Shown here one piece after another: positions 43,599-53,506 of a stretch of 64,000 bases of DNA. The number at the start of each line of letters is the position of its first letter. The first letter of the stretch is position 1. A program made the translations under genes and the position numbers. A model generated the notes under the pieces. That model saw only the letters and a program-made list of their open reading frames with translations. It did not search any database and was not told the origin of the DNA. Origin of the DNA: RGIG5057 sp964371585 (GTDB taxonomy: Bacteria; Bacillota; Clostridia; TANB77; CAG-465); contig CAYJMD010000002.1 in NCBI GenBank assembly GCA_964371585.1, positions 62,001 to 126,000 of the forward strand, read 5' to 3'.

Positions 43599-44576
43599 TT
43601 ATATATCTTTCTCTGTTTCTTTAACAATATATAATGGTCTATCCTTAATTTCCAAGTACATTTTAGCTAAGTACTGCCCAATTATTCCTATACAGAATAA
43701 TTGAATTCCTGTTACAAAAAATATAATACAAACTAAACTTGGCCATCCTTGAACTGCATTTGGATTTATAAGAGTATCTATTATTATATACATAACAAGT
43801 ATCATAGATATAATGAAAAACACAATACCAATAACTGATGATATTAGAAGTGGTACAGTTGAAAATCCTAAAATACTTTCCATTGAGTATGCAAACAATC
43901 TAAAGAAATTCCATTTAGTTGTACCTGCAACTCTATTTTGATTTTCAAACGTTATCCATTTAGTTTTATATCCAACCCAGCTAAATATTCCTTTTGAATA
44001 TCTATTGTATTCTCTTAATCTTACTATTGAATCTACCATTTGTCTTGTCATTAATCTAAAGTCACGTGCTCCATCAACAATCTCAGTTTTAGATATTCTG
44101 TTAATTAATTTATAATACCATGAAGTAAATAATTTTCTAAAAAAGCTATATCCATTTCTACTAACACTTCTTGTTGCTATACAGTCATATTCACCTTTTT
44201 TTATTTCTTCATACATTTCTATTAATAATTCAGGAGGATCTTGCATATCTACATCCATAGTAGTTACATAATCACCAGTAGAACTATCTATACCTGCTAT
44301 AATTGCTGATTCTTTCCCAAAATTTCTTGAAAAAGATATGTATCTAACAGTTTTATCTTTTTTACTTAAATCTCTAATTAATTCTAAAGTTTTGTCTCTA
44401 CTCCCGTCATTGACAAAAATTATTTCAAATTCTGTTTTATTTAATTTTTTAATAATTTTTTGCATTTCTTCATAATAAATATTAATAGTTTCTTCTTCAT
44501 TATAACAAGGTACAACTATACTTATTTTATCCATATTACACACAAATGTATTATATAGTAATTTACTATATAACAC
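43599..44576 (-). CDS. GtrB/DPM1-type polyprenyl-phosphate glycosyltransferase
   Basis: GT2 enzyme that loads a sugar onto polyprenyl phosphate. ISIVVPCYNEEETI at the start of the fold, FVNDGSRDKT, TMDVDMQDPPELL (metal site), SFSRNFGKESAI, and two C-terminal membrane helices (about 245-275 and 285-310). Start uncertain: a GTG at 44574-44576 has AAAGGAG 4 bases upstream, but family alignment fits the ATG at 44532-44534, which has no site. A perfect 23-base palindrome (44551-44573) lies between them. Works with the GtrA-like and DUF6056 proteins downstream. Confidence 0.9.
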   Translation of the reverse strand: MLYSKLLYNTFVCNMDKISIVVPCYNEEETINIYYEEMQKIIKKLNKTEFEIIFVNDGSRDKTLELIRDLSKKDKTVRYISFSRNFGKESAIIAGIDSSTGDYVTTMDVDMQDPPELLIEMYEEIKKGEYDCIATRSVSRNGYSFFRKLFTSWYYKLINRISKTEIVDGARDFRLMTRQMVDSIVRLREYNRYSKGIFSWVGYKTKWITFENQNRVAGTTKWNFFRLFAYSMESILGFSTVPLLISSVIGIVFFIISMILVMYIIIDTLINPNAVQGWPSLVCIIFFVTGIQLFCIGIIGQYLAKMYLEIKDRPLYIVKETEKDI

Positions 44577-44609
44577 ACTTCTCCTTTCATTTTAAAATCT
44601 AAATAAGTT

Positions 44610-45671
44610 TTATTTATATTCTACAAAATAAAATCTATAAAAAGTTTTTTCATCTAAACATTTTAATATTTTTTCATACTTATGAGCTTTTATGTATAAG
44701 CAAAGTTTAATACAAAATACTTTTTTTACTAATCTTTGTTTCCCTATTTCTTTTTTAAAAAATCTATTATCAAATATATAGTTTATTTTATTCATCTTTG
44801 TACATAATTTTTTAATATACTCTTTTTTCTTATCTACATCTTTAATATATACAATAGATTCTAATATATCTTCATAAAATCTTCTTGTAAATATCATATT
44901 TTTATATTCCTCTACTTCTTTATATGTTACATCTGAATCTTCAAATTTAACAAACATATCATCCATTCTCTTAAATAAAATTGTTATAGCATCAAGTAAA
45001 TTAAAATTATCATTTGAAAACTCAGTTCTCATAGCTGAATTTTCACTTAGATAATATTTATAATACATCTTAGGTATATACTTAACATTATTTGCTTTTA
45101 AATATACAATAGGAATTGTAGCTAAATCTTCATATTTAATATTTTCAGGATATTCTATATTTTTAAATAAATCTTTTTTTATTACTTTATTACATGAAGA
45201 TGCTAATATTTTCATATCAAATAAAGCCTTTTTACTTAAAACATGATTAATATTAATAGCTTTAACTTCTGTCTGAACCTTTTCTGAAATAGCTTCTAAA
45301 TCAAATATAACAAGATCATATCTTCTTTTATTTATCTCTTCAAATACTTCTTTATACATATTTACATCTATATAGTCATCTGAATCTACAAAACTAATAT
45401 ATTTACCTTTTGCAAGTTTAAGAGCAATATTTCTTGTTTTACCTCTACCATAGTTTTCATTATTTACATACACTAAATTTCCAAGATTTATCTCGTATTC
45501 TTTAATTATATCATTAATATTTCCTAAAGAACCATCATTTACTACAATTATTTCAGATTGCTTCATCATATCAGCTTTTCCAATAGATGCTATAACAGAA
45601 TCTATACATTTAACAAAATACTGCTCTGTATTATATACAGGGATTATAACTGATAGTTTAATATTATTCAT
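44610..45671 (-). CDS. GT2 family glycosyltransferase
   Basis: 353 residues. GT-A fold with LSVIIPVYNTEQYFVKCIDSV at the N-terminus, VVNDGSLGN, NYGRGKTRNIALKLAKGKYISFVDSDDYID (the DXD-like SDD), as in surface polysaccharide GT2 enzymes such as EpsJ/WcaA types. The C-terminal 150 residues are helical. 14 bases after the GT4-like gene. Acceptor and donor unknown. Confidence 0.92.
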   Translation of the reverse strand: MNNIKLSVIIPVYNTEQYFVKCIDSVIASIGKADMMKQSEIIVVNDGSLGNINDIIKEYEINLGNLVYVNNENYGRGKTRNIALKLAKGKYISFVDSDDYIDVNMYKEVFEEINKRRYDLVIFDLEAISEKVQTEVKAININHVLSKKALFDMKILASSCNKVIKKDLFKNIEYPENIKYEDLATIPIVYLKANNVKYIPKMYYKYYLSENSAMRTEFSNDNFNLLDAITILFKRMDDMFVKFEDSDVTYKEVEEYKNMIFTRRFYEDILESIVYIKDVDKKKEYIKKLCTKMNKINYIFDNRFFKKEIGKQRLVKKVFCIKLCLYIKAHKYEKILKCLDEKTFYRFYFVEYK

Positions 45672-45684
45672 ACTACTTAGCCTC

Positions 45685-46773
45685 CTAGCAATCTTTAAAT
45701 TCTTTTAGTTTTTTTAAGCATAATTTATCATAACTTTTCTTCCAAACTTTATATTGTTGAATAAGGTTATCTTTATGCTCTATAGCTAAATTAATTTTTT
45801 CTGCAATTTCATCTATGTCATCTTCACTTTTAACAATAGTATACTGTTCTAATATTGTTCCTTTGAAATAATGATGATTATTACCAGTTACACATGGAAC
45901 TCCAAGTTCAAAACTTTCTAAAGGAAACATAGGTGAACATTCAGTAAATGTTACATTTAATGTTACATCATTTTGTTTGATTCTTTCAAAAAGTTTATTT
46001 CTTGTCATGTATTTTAAGCTCTCATCTCTAATTTTAATATTCATAAGATCACAAAAATCTTTAACAAGCTGTGTTACAGGGACAATATCAACTATAGCAT
46101 TTTTAATCAAACTTATACTACTTAACTGATTAAAAGTATTTTTTTCCCATCTATTGCCCGCAGAATACATGCCTATAACAATATTTTTATTATTAACTGT
46201 TTCTTCAGCTTTATCTACAAATATTTCTTTTTCTTTAGCTGTAAGGACAAATGTATTTGGAAGAAAATATGAATTATATCCTTTAAGTTTATAATAATCA
46301 GCCATACTCTCTTTAGCAAAAGCCACAGCACTTATTACTTTTCTATCCAGTAGTTCAATTATTTGAAACATAAAATATGGTTCTTCATTTTGAACTAGCA
46401 TAGCATGTGCTCCGTGCCAGAAAACTTTTATTTTAATACTTGGATTTAAAAAATGTATTTTTTCCATTAACTTTTTCCATCCAAATGTCATAGAACTAAA
46501 TATAATCTGATCAAAGTTACTTGAAGCTATTTCATTAGCTAAACTATCTAACTCTTTATCTGTTAAAATTTCTCCTATATGTATAGCAGTTTCATTAAAT
46601 AAATCTTTAGTAGAATTCATAATTCCAATACACTCTTTATTATATATAGCTATCACTTTATTTGCTTTTGCTATATCTTTTATTTGCTCTAAAGTTTCAT
46701 TTATTTTACCTTTGTTATACTTAAGTATATCTTTTATTTTACCTATATGTCTAGACATAATTAATAATTTCAC
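45685..46773 (-). CDS. GT4-like glycosyltransferase family protein (paralog of the next gene upstream)
   Basis: 362 residues. GT-B fold by eye: FWHGAHAMLVQNEEP in the first half and, in the second, VTFTECSPMFPLESFELGVPCVTGNNHHYFKGT, the GT4 donor-site region with the ExxxxG-like block. It is closely similar to the C-terminal 360 residues of the upstream 568-aa protein (VTFSECAPMLPLESLEVGTLCITGDNHHYFKGT), so the two arose by duplication. Donor sugar unknown. Start ATG is 3 bases after the upstream stop. Confidence 0.85.
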   Translation of the reverse strand: MKLLIMSRHIGKIKDILKYNKGKINETLEQIKDIAKANKVIAIYNKECIGIMNSTKDLFNETAIHIGEILTDKELDSLANEIASSNFDQIIFSSMTFGWKKLMEKIHFLNPSIKIKVFWHGAHAMLVQNEEPYFMFQIIELLDRKVISAVAFAKESMADYYKLKGYNSYFLPNTFVLTAKEKEIFVDKAEETVNNKNIVIGMYSAGNRWEKNTFNQLSSISLIKNAIVDIVPVTQLVKDFCDLMNIKIRDESLKYMTRNKLFERIKQNDVTLNVTFTECSPMFPLESFELGVPCVTGNNHHYFKGTILEQYTIVKSEDDIDEIAEKINLAIEHKDNLIQQYKVWKKSYDKLCLKKLKEFKDC

Positions 46774-46776
46774 CCC

Positions 46777-48483
46777 TTACATTTTAAGAAATTTATCAAT
46801 ACTTTTTTTACTTTCTTTATCATGTTTAATTTTCCAGTCTCTATATAACTGTAATATTTTATCTCTGTTTTCAAGTGCATACTTAATTTTATTAGATATT
46901 TCAATAATATCATCTTCTCTAGATACCACTAAATATTTTTCAAGCTCTGTACCTTTAAAATAATGATGATTATCTCCAGTTATACATAATGTTCCTACTT
47001 CTAAACTTTCTAACGGTAACATTGGTGCACATTCTGAAAAAGTAACATAAAGGTTTATATCATTACTTGACATTTTTTCTAGTAACTCTTCTCTTGAAAC
47101 TCTTGATTTACTACCGTCTATTTTAATATTTTCTTTACTCGTAAATTCTTTTAATTCTTTACTTATACTAACAGTTTGTACTACTGAATTTTTAATAAGA
47201 GAAGTTGCAGCAACTTGAGTATACATATTTTTTCTCCAATCAATTCCAGCAGCATATATTCCTATTTTTACTAAATCGTTATTTGTATTATTATCTTTAT
47301 TATTTGTTATAAAATTATGCTTTTCAAATTTTACTGTATTATCTAAAAATGCAACTTTATATCCCTGAGCTTTGTAAAAATTAACTAAACTTTTTTTACA
47401 AGTTGCAAAAACATCTATTATACCTTTTTTATGAAGATTTATAACTTCAGTATTTAATTTCCAATTGATAAGCTCAATTACTTGAGAATGACTTCCATGA
47501 TAGAAACATTTTATTTTAACATCTGGATTTAAAGATTTAATCTCAATAGCTAGCATGTCCCATCCATCTGCAAAAGCACTCAAAATAACTTGTTTTACAT
47601 TAGCTTCTACAATTACAGAAGCTAATTTTTTTGCATCTTTTAATTTAGATATTTCTTCTAGTGGCACAAGATTATCAAACAATTCTTTTGAAGCACTTGT
47701 TACTCCAAGCCATCTAGGATTATGTAATACAATATATTCTTTGTTTTTATATTCATCAGTTATAATTTTAGTAGCATTACTAATAGATTCTATTTGCTGC
47801 TTATATGATATATCAACATGTCCATTTTTTCTCATATATGCATATTTTTTCATAGCAAATTTAGTACGCGTGTTATTCTTTAAAGATAGTAAATATTTAA
47901 GTGCAGAAGAGCCATATTGTTTTAATATTTTAATTCTTGTTTGTTCAATTATATGCAACTTTTTAAAATGATTTATAGCTACAATATTTTCAGAAAATAT
48001 ATCATTATATCTACTAATTGCTAGTGGGTAAAAATATTCACAAGAATATATATATATACCTTTTTCTATTTCTATAGTATGATTAATCTTAGAAGAAGTA
48101 TTATAACCTAAATTGTTTAATACTTCACCTAAACTAATATTACTATTTTCTAAAACTAGTTCATCATAATTATCTATAACTTTCTTAATAAAATCATTTT
48201 TAGGCATTTTAGAATATATAATACTCTCAGAAATATTATTTTCAAAGTCATATGAAAAAAACGCCTCTGAAGTTTTAAGTAATATATCAATACTAGATGA
48301 TACTATTTCAAATTTACCTGATATATATAGTCCACCATGTTTATATATATACATAAGTTTATCTTTTAATGTAGCATTATCATTTAAAAAATCTATTTTA
48401 TAATTTTTTAAAAATTTTGTATTTGTTTTAATAATATTATTAGTTATATTACTATAGCATACATTATTCTTCACTTTTATCAT
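46777..48483 (-). CDS. Fusion of a degenerate GT32 domain and a GT4-like glycosyltransferase
   Basis: 568 residues in two parts. Residues 1-175 follow the GT32 pattern of the 264-aa neighbour (YKHGGLYISGKFEI, IYIYSCEYFYPLAISRYNDIFSENIVAINHF), but the metal-binding DTD is replaced by SGK, so this half should be inactive or have a binding role. Residues about 215-568 are a GT4-like domain paralogous to the downstream 362-aa protein (FYHGSHSQVIE, TFSECAPMLPLESLE). It overlaps the upstream gene by 20 bases. Function in the pathway unknown. Confidence 0.82.
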   Translation of the reverse strand: MIKVKNNVCYSNITNNIIKTNTKFLKNYKIDFLNDNATLKDKLMYIYKHGGLYISGKFEIVSSSIDILLKTSEAFFSYDFENNISESIIYSKMPKNDFIKKVIDNYDELVLENSNISLGEVLNNLGYNTSSKINHTIEIEKGIYIYSCEYFYPLAISRYNDIFSENIVAINHFKKLHIIEQTRIKILKQYGSSALKYLLSLKNNTRTKFAMKKYAYMRKNGHVDISYKQQIESISNATKIITDEYKNKEYIVLHNPRWLGVTSASKELFDNLVPLEEISKLKDAKKLASVIVEANVKQVILSAFADGWDMLAIEIKSLNPDVKIKCFYHGSHSQVIELINWKLNTEVINLHKKGIIDVFATCKKSLVNFYKAQGYKVAFLDNTVKFEKHNFITNNKDNNTNNDLVKIGIYAAGIDWRKNMYTQVAATSLIKNSVVQTVSISKELKEFTSKENIKIDGSKSRVSREELLEKMSSNDINLYVTFSECAPMLPLESLEVGTLCITGDNHHYFKGTELEKYLVVSREDDIIEISNKIKYALENRDKILQLYRDWKIKHDKESKKSIDKFLKM

Positions 48484-50704
48484 CTCGTTTCATTAATATA
48501 ATTTTAGCAAATTTAATTGCACCTCTATATGCTTTATACTTCCAGAATTTATTTCCAAGTTGTTTTTTAAAGTCTGTAAAATCTTTTTCATAACTCTTAT
48601 CAAAAACTATTCTATTACATTCATTATGAAGTATTAAATATCTCTCAGCCATTTCAATATTTGCAGACATCTCTTTAGGTATACTAGTCCCTTTAATTAT
48701 AAGACTTTCTAAATCTTTAGCTAAACTTTCAATACATTCTGTTTGGCAAAAACTATCAACAAGTTTTTTTCTGCTAGCTTTTCTATATTTTGGATAATCT
48801 TTAGATGTAGTTATATCAATAATTGCATCAACATATTCTTTTATTTCTTTTTTGCTATAATGATAATTAAATAAATCTTTTTCTACAGTTTGATATGTTT
48901 TAATTATTCTACCACAATCATCTGTAATAAGTTCTTTTTGTCCACCAACATCTGAAGAAACAACAGGTGTTCCCATAGCTAAAGACTCATAAGCAGTAAG
49001 AGTTAGTCCTTCAGTAAGAGAACATACTATAGTAACATCAGCTATCTTATAATATACTCTTAAATCTTTTTTCATAGGAATAAATTCTGTTACATTTTCT
49101 AGTTTATGTTTGGTAACAAATTCTTTTGTAAGTTCTAAAGCTTCACCAGAACCAACAAAAAGACAAATGTAATTATCGTATTTTTTAGCAATTTCTTTCA
49201 TTATTTCAGCCATGAAAACAGGTCTTTTCAAATGAACTATTCTACAAGGGAATAATACTATTTTTTTACCTTTGTACTTTGCTCTTAAAGCTTCTTCATC
49301 ATCAAATTTAATCTTAGGATCAAAATGTTCAGTATCAGCTCCGATATATGAAACTTTAGTATTATCCAAAGTTTTATTCATTTCATTTTTCATTAAATCT
49401 TTTAAGTAGTTAGTACATGTATATGTTCTATCAAGTAAATGAGAAATAGCTATTGAATCTCTTGGATATCCACCATCTCTCCAGCTCCAATCGTGAGCAT
49501 GTAAATAATCCACAAAAACAACGTCTGGATAATTAGCTTTTAGCCATGGTATTGCATAATAGCCATAATAACAGTTACTTTGGAATACCATATTAATATT
49601 TCTAGTATACATTATATATGAAATAAATCCTGCAAAATCTTCTCTTCTTAAGAATGTACTTAAATCAAAGAACTCATCTACATATTCTTCTATATCTTGT
49701 CTTAAATCGTATTCATGACTTTCTGTAGTTATAACTGTTATTCTATAATTTTTTTCATATAGGTTTTTAATCAAATTAAGATTAAATAAATCTGCTCCAC
49801 CTCTTATAGCCCAAGGTAGGATAAATAAAATTCTTTTATTTTCATTATCTACAATTAGTCTATCTTTACCTATTGTTAAAGTTTTAGGATATGTTGTATA
49901 TTCTTCATATTCACAACCTACAGGAAATTGAATAGCTTTAACATTAGTTTTAATTTTAGTTTTAACCTTATCAAGATATGCATCAGCAATCTTAGTTTTG
50001 GCAACCGAAGCATTAATAGTATTTAATCTTCCAGATTCTAATTTTCTATACCAAAATCCGAAAAAGTTCATTTTAATAGGTACATATTTTTTAGATAAAA
50101 ATGTAAGCCACATATACCAATCTTCATGTACTTCTTTTGGAAGTTTATCATATTCAGTAACTTCTAAAAATTTATCTTTTCTTATAAAACAGTTACCTGT
50201 TATAATATTTTCTTTCTTTTCTAATTTTGTAGTGTATATTACATTATACAGAAATTCTTTATCCCCAAAATTTACTATTGGAGTATATGCCCATACAGCT
50301 TTAGGATTAGTAAGTAGTGTAAAATACCCACATTCAAGCATAGTATTATCTATTAAATCATCTGCATCAAGAACAAATAATATATCAGATTTAGCATGCT
50401 TAGCTCCAAATCTTCTAGCTGCAGCAGGTCCTCCATTTTTCTTACTTAGCACTGTAATTCTATCATCAGAAGCTTCTAATTTTTTTAATACTTTTTCTGT
50501 TTCTTTACTTGTACTACCATCATTTACTATTATCCACTCAAAATATGGAAAAGTTTGATTAAACACAGATTTTGCTGTAGCATTTATATATTTTTCTGCA
50601 TTGTAATATGGTGTTATAATACTGATTAAAGGTTTACCATCATATTTTACTTTAACATTATTATCTTTTCTTCCTGGAATCTTTTTAAAATCAAATTTAT
50701 TCAT
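48464..50704 (-). CDS. Bifunctional glycosyltransferase, GT2 plus GT4
   Basis: 746 residues. N-terminal GT2 domain (about 25-260): LISIITPYYNAEKYINATAKSV, IVNDGSTSKETE, GGPAAARRFG, FVLDADDLID. C-terminal GT4 domain (about 290-690): ILFILPWAIRGGADLFN, HAHDWSWRDGG, CRIVHLKRPVFMAE, TEGLTLTAYESLAMGTPVVSSDVGGQKELI (donor-binding Glu block). Two different linkages could be made by one protein. It ends 20 bases into the next gene and starts right at the stop of the previous one. Confidence 0.93.
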   Translation of the reverse strand: MNKFDFKKIPGRKDNNVKVKYDGKPLISIITPYYNAEKYINATAKSVFNQTFPYFEWIIVNDGSTSKETEKVLKKLEASDDRITVLSKKNGGPAAARRFGAKHAKSDILFVLDADDLIDNTMLECGYFTLLTNPKAVWAYTPIVNFGDKEFLYNVIYTTKLEKKENIITGNCFIRKDKFLEVTEYDKLPKEVHEDWYMWLTFLSKKYVPIKMNFFGFWYRKLESGRLNTINASVAKTKIADAYLDKVKTKIKTNVKAIQFPVGCEYEEYTTYPKTLTIGKDRLIVDNENKRILFILPWAIRGGADLFNLNLIKNLYEKNYRITVITTESHEYDLRQDIEEYVDEFFDLSTFLRREDFAGFISYIMYTRNINMVFQSNCYYGYYAIPWLKANYPDVVFVDYLHAHDWSWRDGGYPRDSIAISHLLDRTYTCTNYLKDLMKNEMNKTLDNTKVSYIGADTEHFDPKIKFDDEEALRAKYKGKKIVLFPCRIVHLKRPVFMAEIMKEIAKKYDNYICLFVGSGEALELTKEFVTKHKLENVTEFIPMKKDLRVYYKIADVTIVCSLTEGLTLTAYESLAMGTPVVSSDVGGQKELITDDCGRIIKTYQTVEKDLFNYHYSKKEIKEYVDAIIDITTSKDYPKYRKASRKKLVDSFCQTECIESLAKDLESLIIKGTSIPKEMSANIEMAERYLILHNECNRIVFDKSYEKDFTDFKKQLGNKFWKYKAYRGAIKFAKIILMKRDDKSEE

Positions 50705-51826
50705 TTACCCCTCCACTTTTAATATATTTATCCATTTTTCTATAATATTACTTTCATAATATTTAGTTATTGATATTTTTGAATTATTACCAATTTTTGA
50801 TCTTAACTTATCATCTTCTATTAATGTAATAATTTTGTTTATATATTCTTCTTCATTATTAAATTCTACTAAAAAACCATCTTGATTATTTGTAATAATT
50901 TCTCTTGGTCCTGTATCTACATCAAATGCAATTACAGGAATACCGTGATTCATTGCATCACATATAACTAAAGAAAAACTTTCACTTTTTGATGTACTAC
51001 AAAATATATCTGTATTTAATAACTCTTTATCTATTTGCTCTTTAGTATATCTACCTGTTAAAATAATTTTACCTTCAAGTTTTAGACTCACAATAAGTTC
51101 TTGTAGCCTACTCTTAAGACTACCTTCTCCTATTATTTTTAAAATATAGTTTGGATATTTATCAGATATAGTTTTGAACATTTTAATAAGGTTATCAAAA
51201 TTTTTAACATCTTCTAATCTACCTATAGCTGTAATTTGGTTATTATTTAACAGTGAATAACCACTTGTATTTTCTTCTATTATATTTGGTATTACTACAA
51301 CATCATTTGTAATATACTTACTATACTCTTCTTTTGCTTTAGAAGTCATAACTACAACTTTATTTATATTTTTAAAGTACTTTTTTAACTTCATAAAATA
51401 TTTATTATCATCTATATATGAATGTTCTTGAGATATGTTTAAAGTATCTTGCCTATATATTAGATTAGAAAATTCTGATCTAGTTGAAAATATTATATCT
51501 GTATCTAACTTTTTAATTTCTTTTCTTAATAAACTATATTTTAGATATACTATTTTAATTCCTTTAATACATTCTTTTAAAACTTTAAAAAATTGTTTAT
51601 TTTTAAGAGCGATTTTTATTATATCTTTATTTGGACCATAATCCAATAAATATTTTATTTTAACATTCTCATTAAGTGTATAGAAAGGCTTGTCTAGTAT
51701 TTTATACACACTAACAATTTCAATATCATAACCCTTTTTAGCTAAAGAATTAATTAATAATGTTGTTTGTTTTTCAAGTCCACCATAATTTAAATGTAAC
51801 ATTAAAAAAGTTATCTTATTTTTCAT
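50705..51826 (-). CDS. GT4 family glycosyltransferase
   Basis: 373 residues, GT-B fold. Start ITFLMLHLNYGGLEKQTTLLINSLAKKGYDIEIVS; donor-binding half with AIGRLEDVKNFDNLI, LTGRYTKEQID, CSTSKSESFSLVICDAMNHGIPVIAFDVDTGPREII. Similar to AmsD/EpsD-like exopolysaccharide transferases. Its TAA is followed by the next ATG (TAAATG), so tightly packed. Confidence 0.93.
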   Translation of the reverse strand: MKNKITFLMLHLNYGGLEKQTTLLINSLAKKGYDIEIVSVYKILDKPFYTLNENVKIKYLLDYGPNKDIIKIALKNKQFFKVLKECIKGIKIVYLKYSLLRKEIKKLDTDIIFSTRSEFSNLIYRQDTLNISQEHSYIDDNKYFMKLKKYFKNINKVVVMTSKAKEEYSKYITNDVVVIPNIIEENTSGYSLLNNNQITAIGRLEDVKNFDNLIKMFKTISDKYPNYILKIIGEGSLKSRLQELIVSLKLEGKIILTGRYTKEQIDKELLNTDIFCSTSKSESFSLVICDAMNHGIPVIAFDVDTGPREIITNNQDGFLVEFNNEEEYINKIITLIEDDKLRSKIGNNSKISITKYYESNIIEKWINILKVEG

Positions 51827-51849
51827 TTAACACCTTCCTATATATTATA

Positions 51850-52728
51850 TTACCAAACTACCTCTACATCTGCCTTTTGGGCATATGATATAAATGTATT
51901 TAATGACATATCTCTATGAGCGTAAATTCTTGGTATGTTGTATCTACTATGTTTATTTGAATAGTAAACTCCACCATCCATGTCATATGCCATTTCATAT
52001 CTTTCTTCTGTTTTTTCTACAACCATATCGTTATAATCTCCAAAAGGATAACATAGAACTTTTGAATCAATATCAAAATCTATTTTTAAAGCTTCTTTAA
52101 TATCATCAAGTTCTGATATAACTTCAGTTTCTGAAAGTGTAGATAAATATGGATGTGATCTTGTATGTGCTTCTATCTCAACAAGTCCAGAAGTAAGCAT
52201 TTCTGCTATTTCTGAAATTGTACAATGATTTTCACCATGTCTATATCCACTCTGTATTACAAATAATGTTGCTTTAACATTATATTTTTTAAGAAGTGGA
52301 TATACATTATCATAAAAACAGTCAAAACCATCATCAAATGTTAATATTACTGGTTTTTCATAGTCATAAGCATTTAATATTTCACCTGCAAATATAACAT
52401 CATAATCATTAGTAGTTAAATATTCAAGCTGATCTTCTAAAGTATCTGGTTTAATGAAATTACCTGCATATTCTCCTGGTAATACATTATCTCTTGCAAA
52501 ATGGTACATAAATGTTGGAACTGCAGCTGTATAACTTTTAGGTATTTTATATCTATTTATATCTGTAGTATCAAGATTTACAATTTCCTGTTTAATTGTA
52601 GTAAAACTTGATTTAATACTATTTCCTACTTCATTAGTATTTGTATTATAATAAGCTACAACACCTAAACACCCCAGTGCTGTGCATATAGATATAATAA
52701 GCAGTATATCAAAAATTTTATTTTTCAT
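51850..52728 (-). CDS. Membrane-anchored polysaccharide deacetylase (CE4)
   Basis: 292 residues. N-terminal membrane helix (about 6-26), then NodB homology domain: VPTFMYHFARD, VILTFDDGFDCFYDNVYPLL (catalytic Asp-Asp), EIEAHTRSHPYLS (zinc-binding His pair), VLCYPFGDYND, RYNIPRIYAHRDM. It acts outside the cell on N-acetylated sugars of the exported polymer or of peptidoglycan. The place in the export cluster favours the polymer. Confidence 0.93.
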   Translation of the reverse strand: MKNKIFDILLIISICTALGCLGVVAYYNTNTNEVGNSIKSSFTTIKQEIVNLDTTDINRYKIPKSYTAAVPTFMYHFARDNVLPGEYAGNFIKPDTLEDQLEYLTTNDYDVIFAGEILNAYDYEKPVILTFDDGFDCFYDNVYPLLKKYNVKATLFVIQSGYRHGENHCTISEIAEMLTSGLVEIEAHTRSHPYLSTLSETEVISELDDIKEALKIDFDIDSKVLCYPFGDYNDMVVEKTEERYEMAYDMDGGVYYSNKHSRYNIPRIYAHRDMSLNTFISYAQKADVEVVW

Positions 52729-52756
52729 ATCTTAATACGCCTCCAACTTTAATATA

Positions 52757-53503
52757 TTAACCTTGTTCTTTAATATAATTTTCTATAACTTCACCAACAT
52801 TTCCATCCATCTCAACTACACCATCTCTAAGCCATATTGCTCTATCACAAAAGCTTTTAACTTGTTCTGTACTATGAGATACGAATACCATAGTTTTCCC
52901 TTCTTTTTTAAGTTCTTGCATTTTAGCTAAGCATTTACTTTGGAAATGTGAATCTCCAACAGCAAGAATCTCATCTATTAATAAAACTTCAGCTTGTACA
53001 TTTACCGCAATAGCAAAAGCAAGTCTCATATACATACCAGATGAATATGTTCTAACAGGAACTTCAATGTATTCTCCAAGTTCTGAAAATTCTATAATTT
53101 TATCTATAATAGGGTCTACATCTTTTTTACCTAACCCATACATAGATGCATTAAAGTAAATATTTTCTCTACCTGTAAAATCTGTATTAAATCCAGCTCC
53201 AAGCTCTATCATACTTGATATTTTACCATTTATTTTTATTGTTCCTTTTTCAGGATATATAATTTTATTTAATAATTTAAGTAATGTAGATTTACCTGAA
53301 CCATTAACTCCGATAAGAGCTACAGTTTCACCTTTTTTTATTTCACAATTAATATCTTTTAAAACAACATGTTTTGTTTTTTTATTTCTTCTTAAATTTG
53401 CAAGTCTCTCTTTTAAAAAATATGCTTTATCTTCATATATGATAAATTCTTTAGTAACATTATTTACAGAAATTGCAACATCATTCTTTTTAGCTTTAGC
53501 CAT
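52757..53503 (-). CDS. Polysaccharide ABC exporter ATPase (Wzt/TagH type)
   Basis: 248 residues. Typical N-terminus of the O-antigen/teichoic-acid exporter ATPases (VNNVTKEFIIY). Walker A GVNGSGKST, FTGRENIYFN, signature YSSGMYMRLAFA, Walker B VLLIDEILAVGD, switch His in FVSHSTEQVKSFC. No C-terminal carbohydrate-binding extension, unlike Wzt of E. coli O9a, so it resembles the short TagH/KpsT-like type. Works with the permease gene that ends 3 bases upstream. Confidence 0.95.
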   Translation of the reverse strand: MAKAKKNDVAISVNNVTKEFIIYEDKAYFLKERLANLRRNKKTKHVVLKDINCEIKKGETVALIGVNGSGKSTLLKLLNKIIYPEKGTIKINGKISSMIELGAGFNTDFTGRENIYFNASMYGLGKKDVDPIIDKIIEFSELGEYIEVPVRTYSSGMYMRLAFAIAVNVQAEVLLIDEILAVGDSHFQSKCLAKMQELKKEGKTMVFVSHSTEQVKSFCDRAIWLRDGVVEMDGNVGEVIENYIKEQG

Positions 53504-53506
53504 TTT

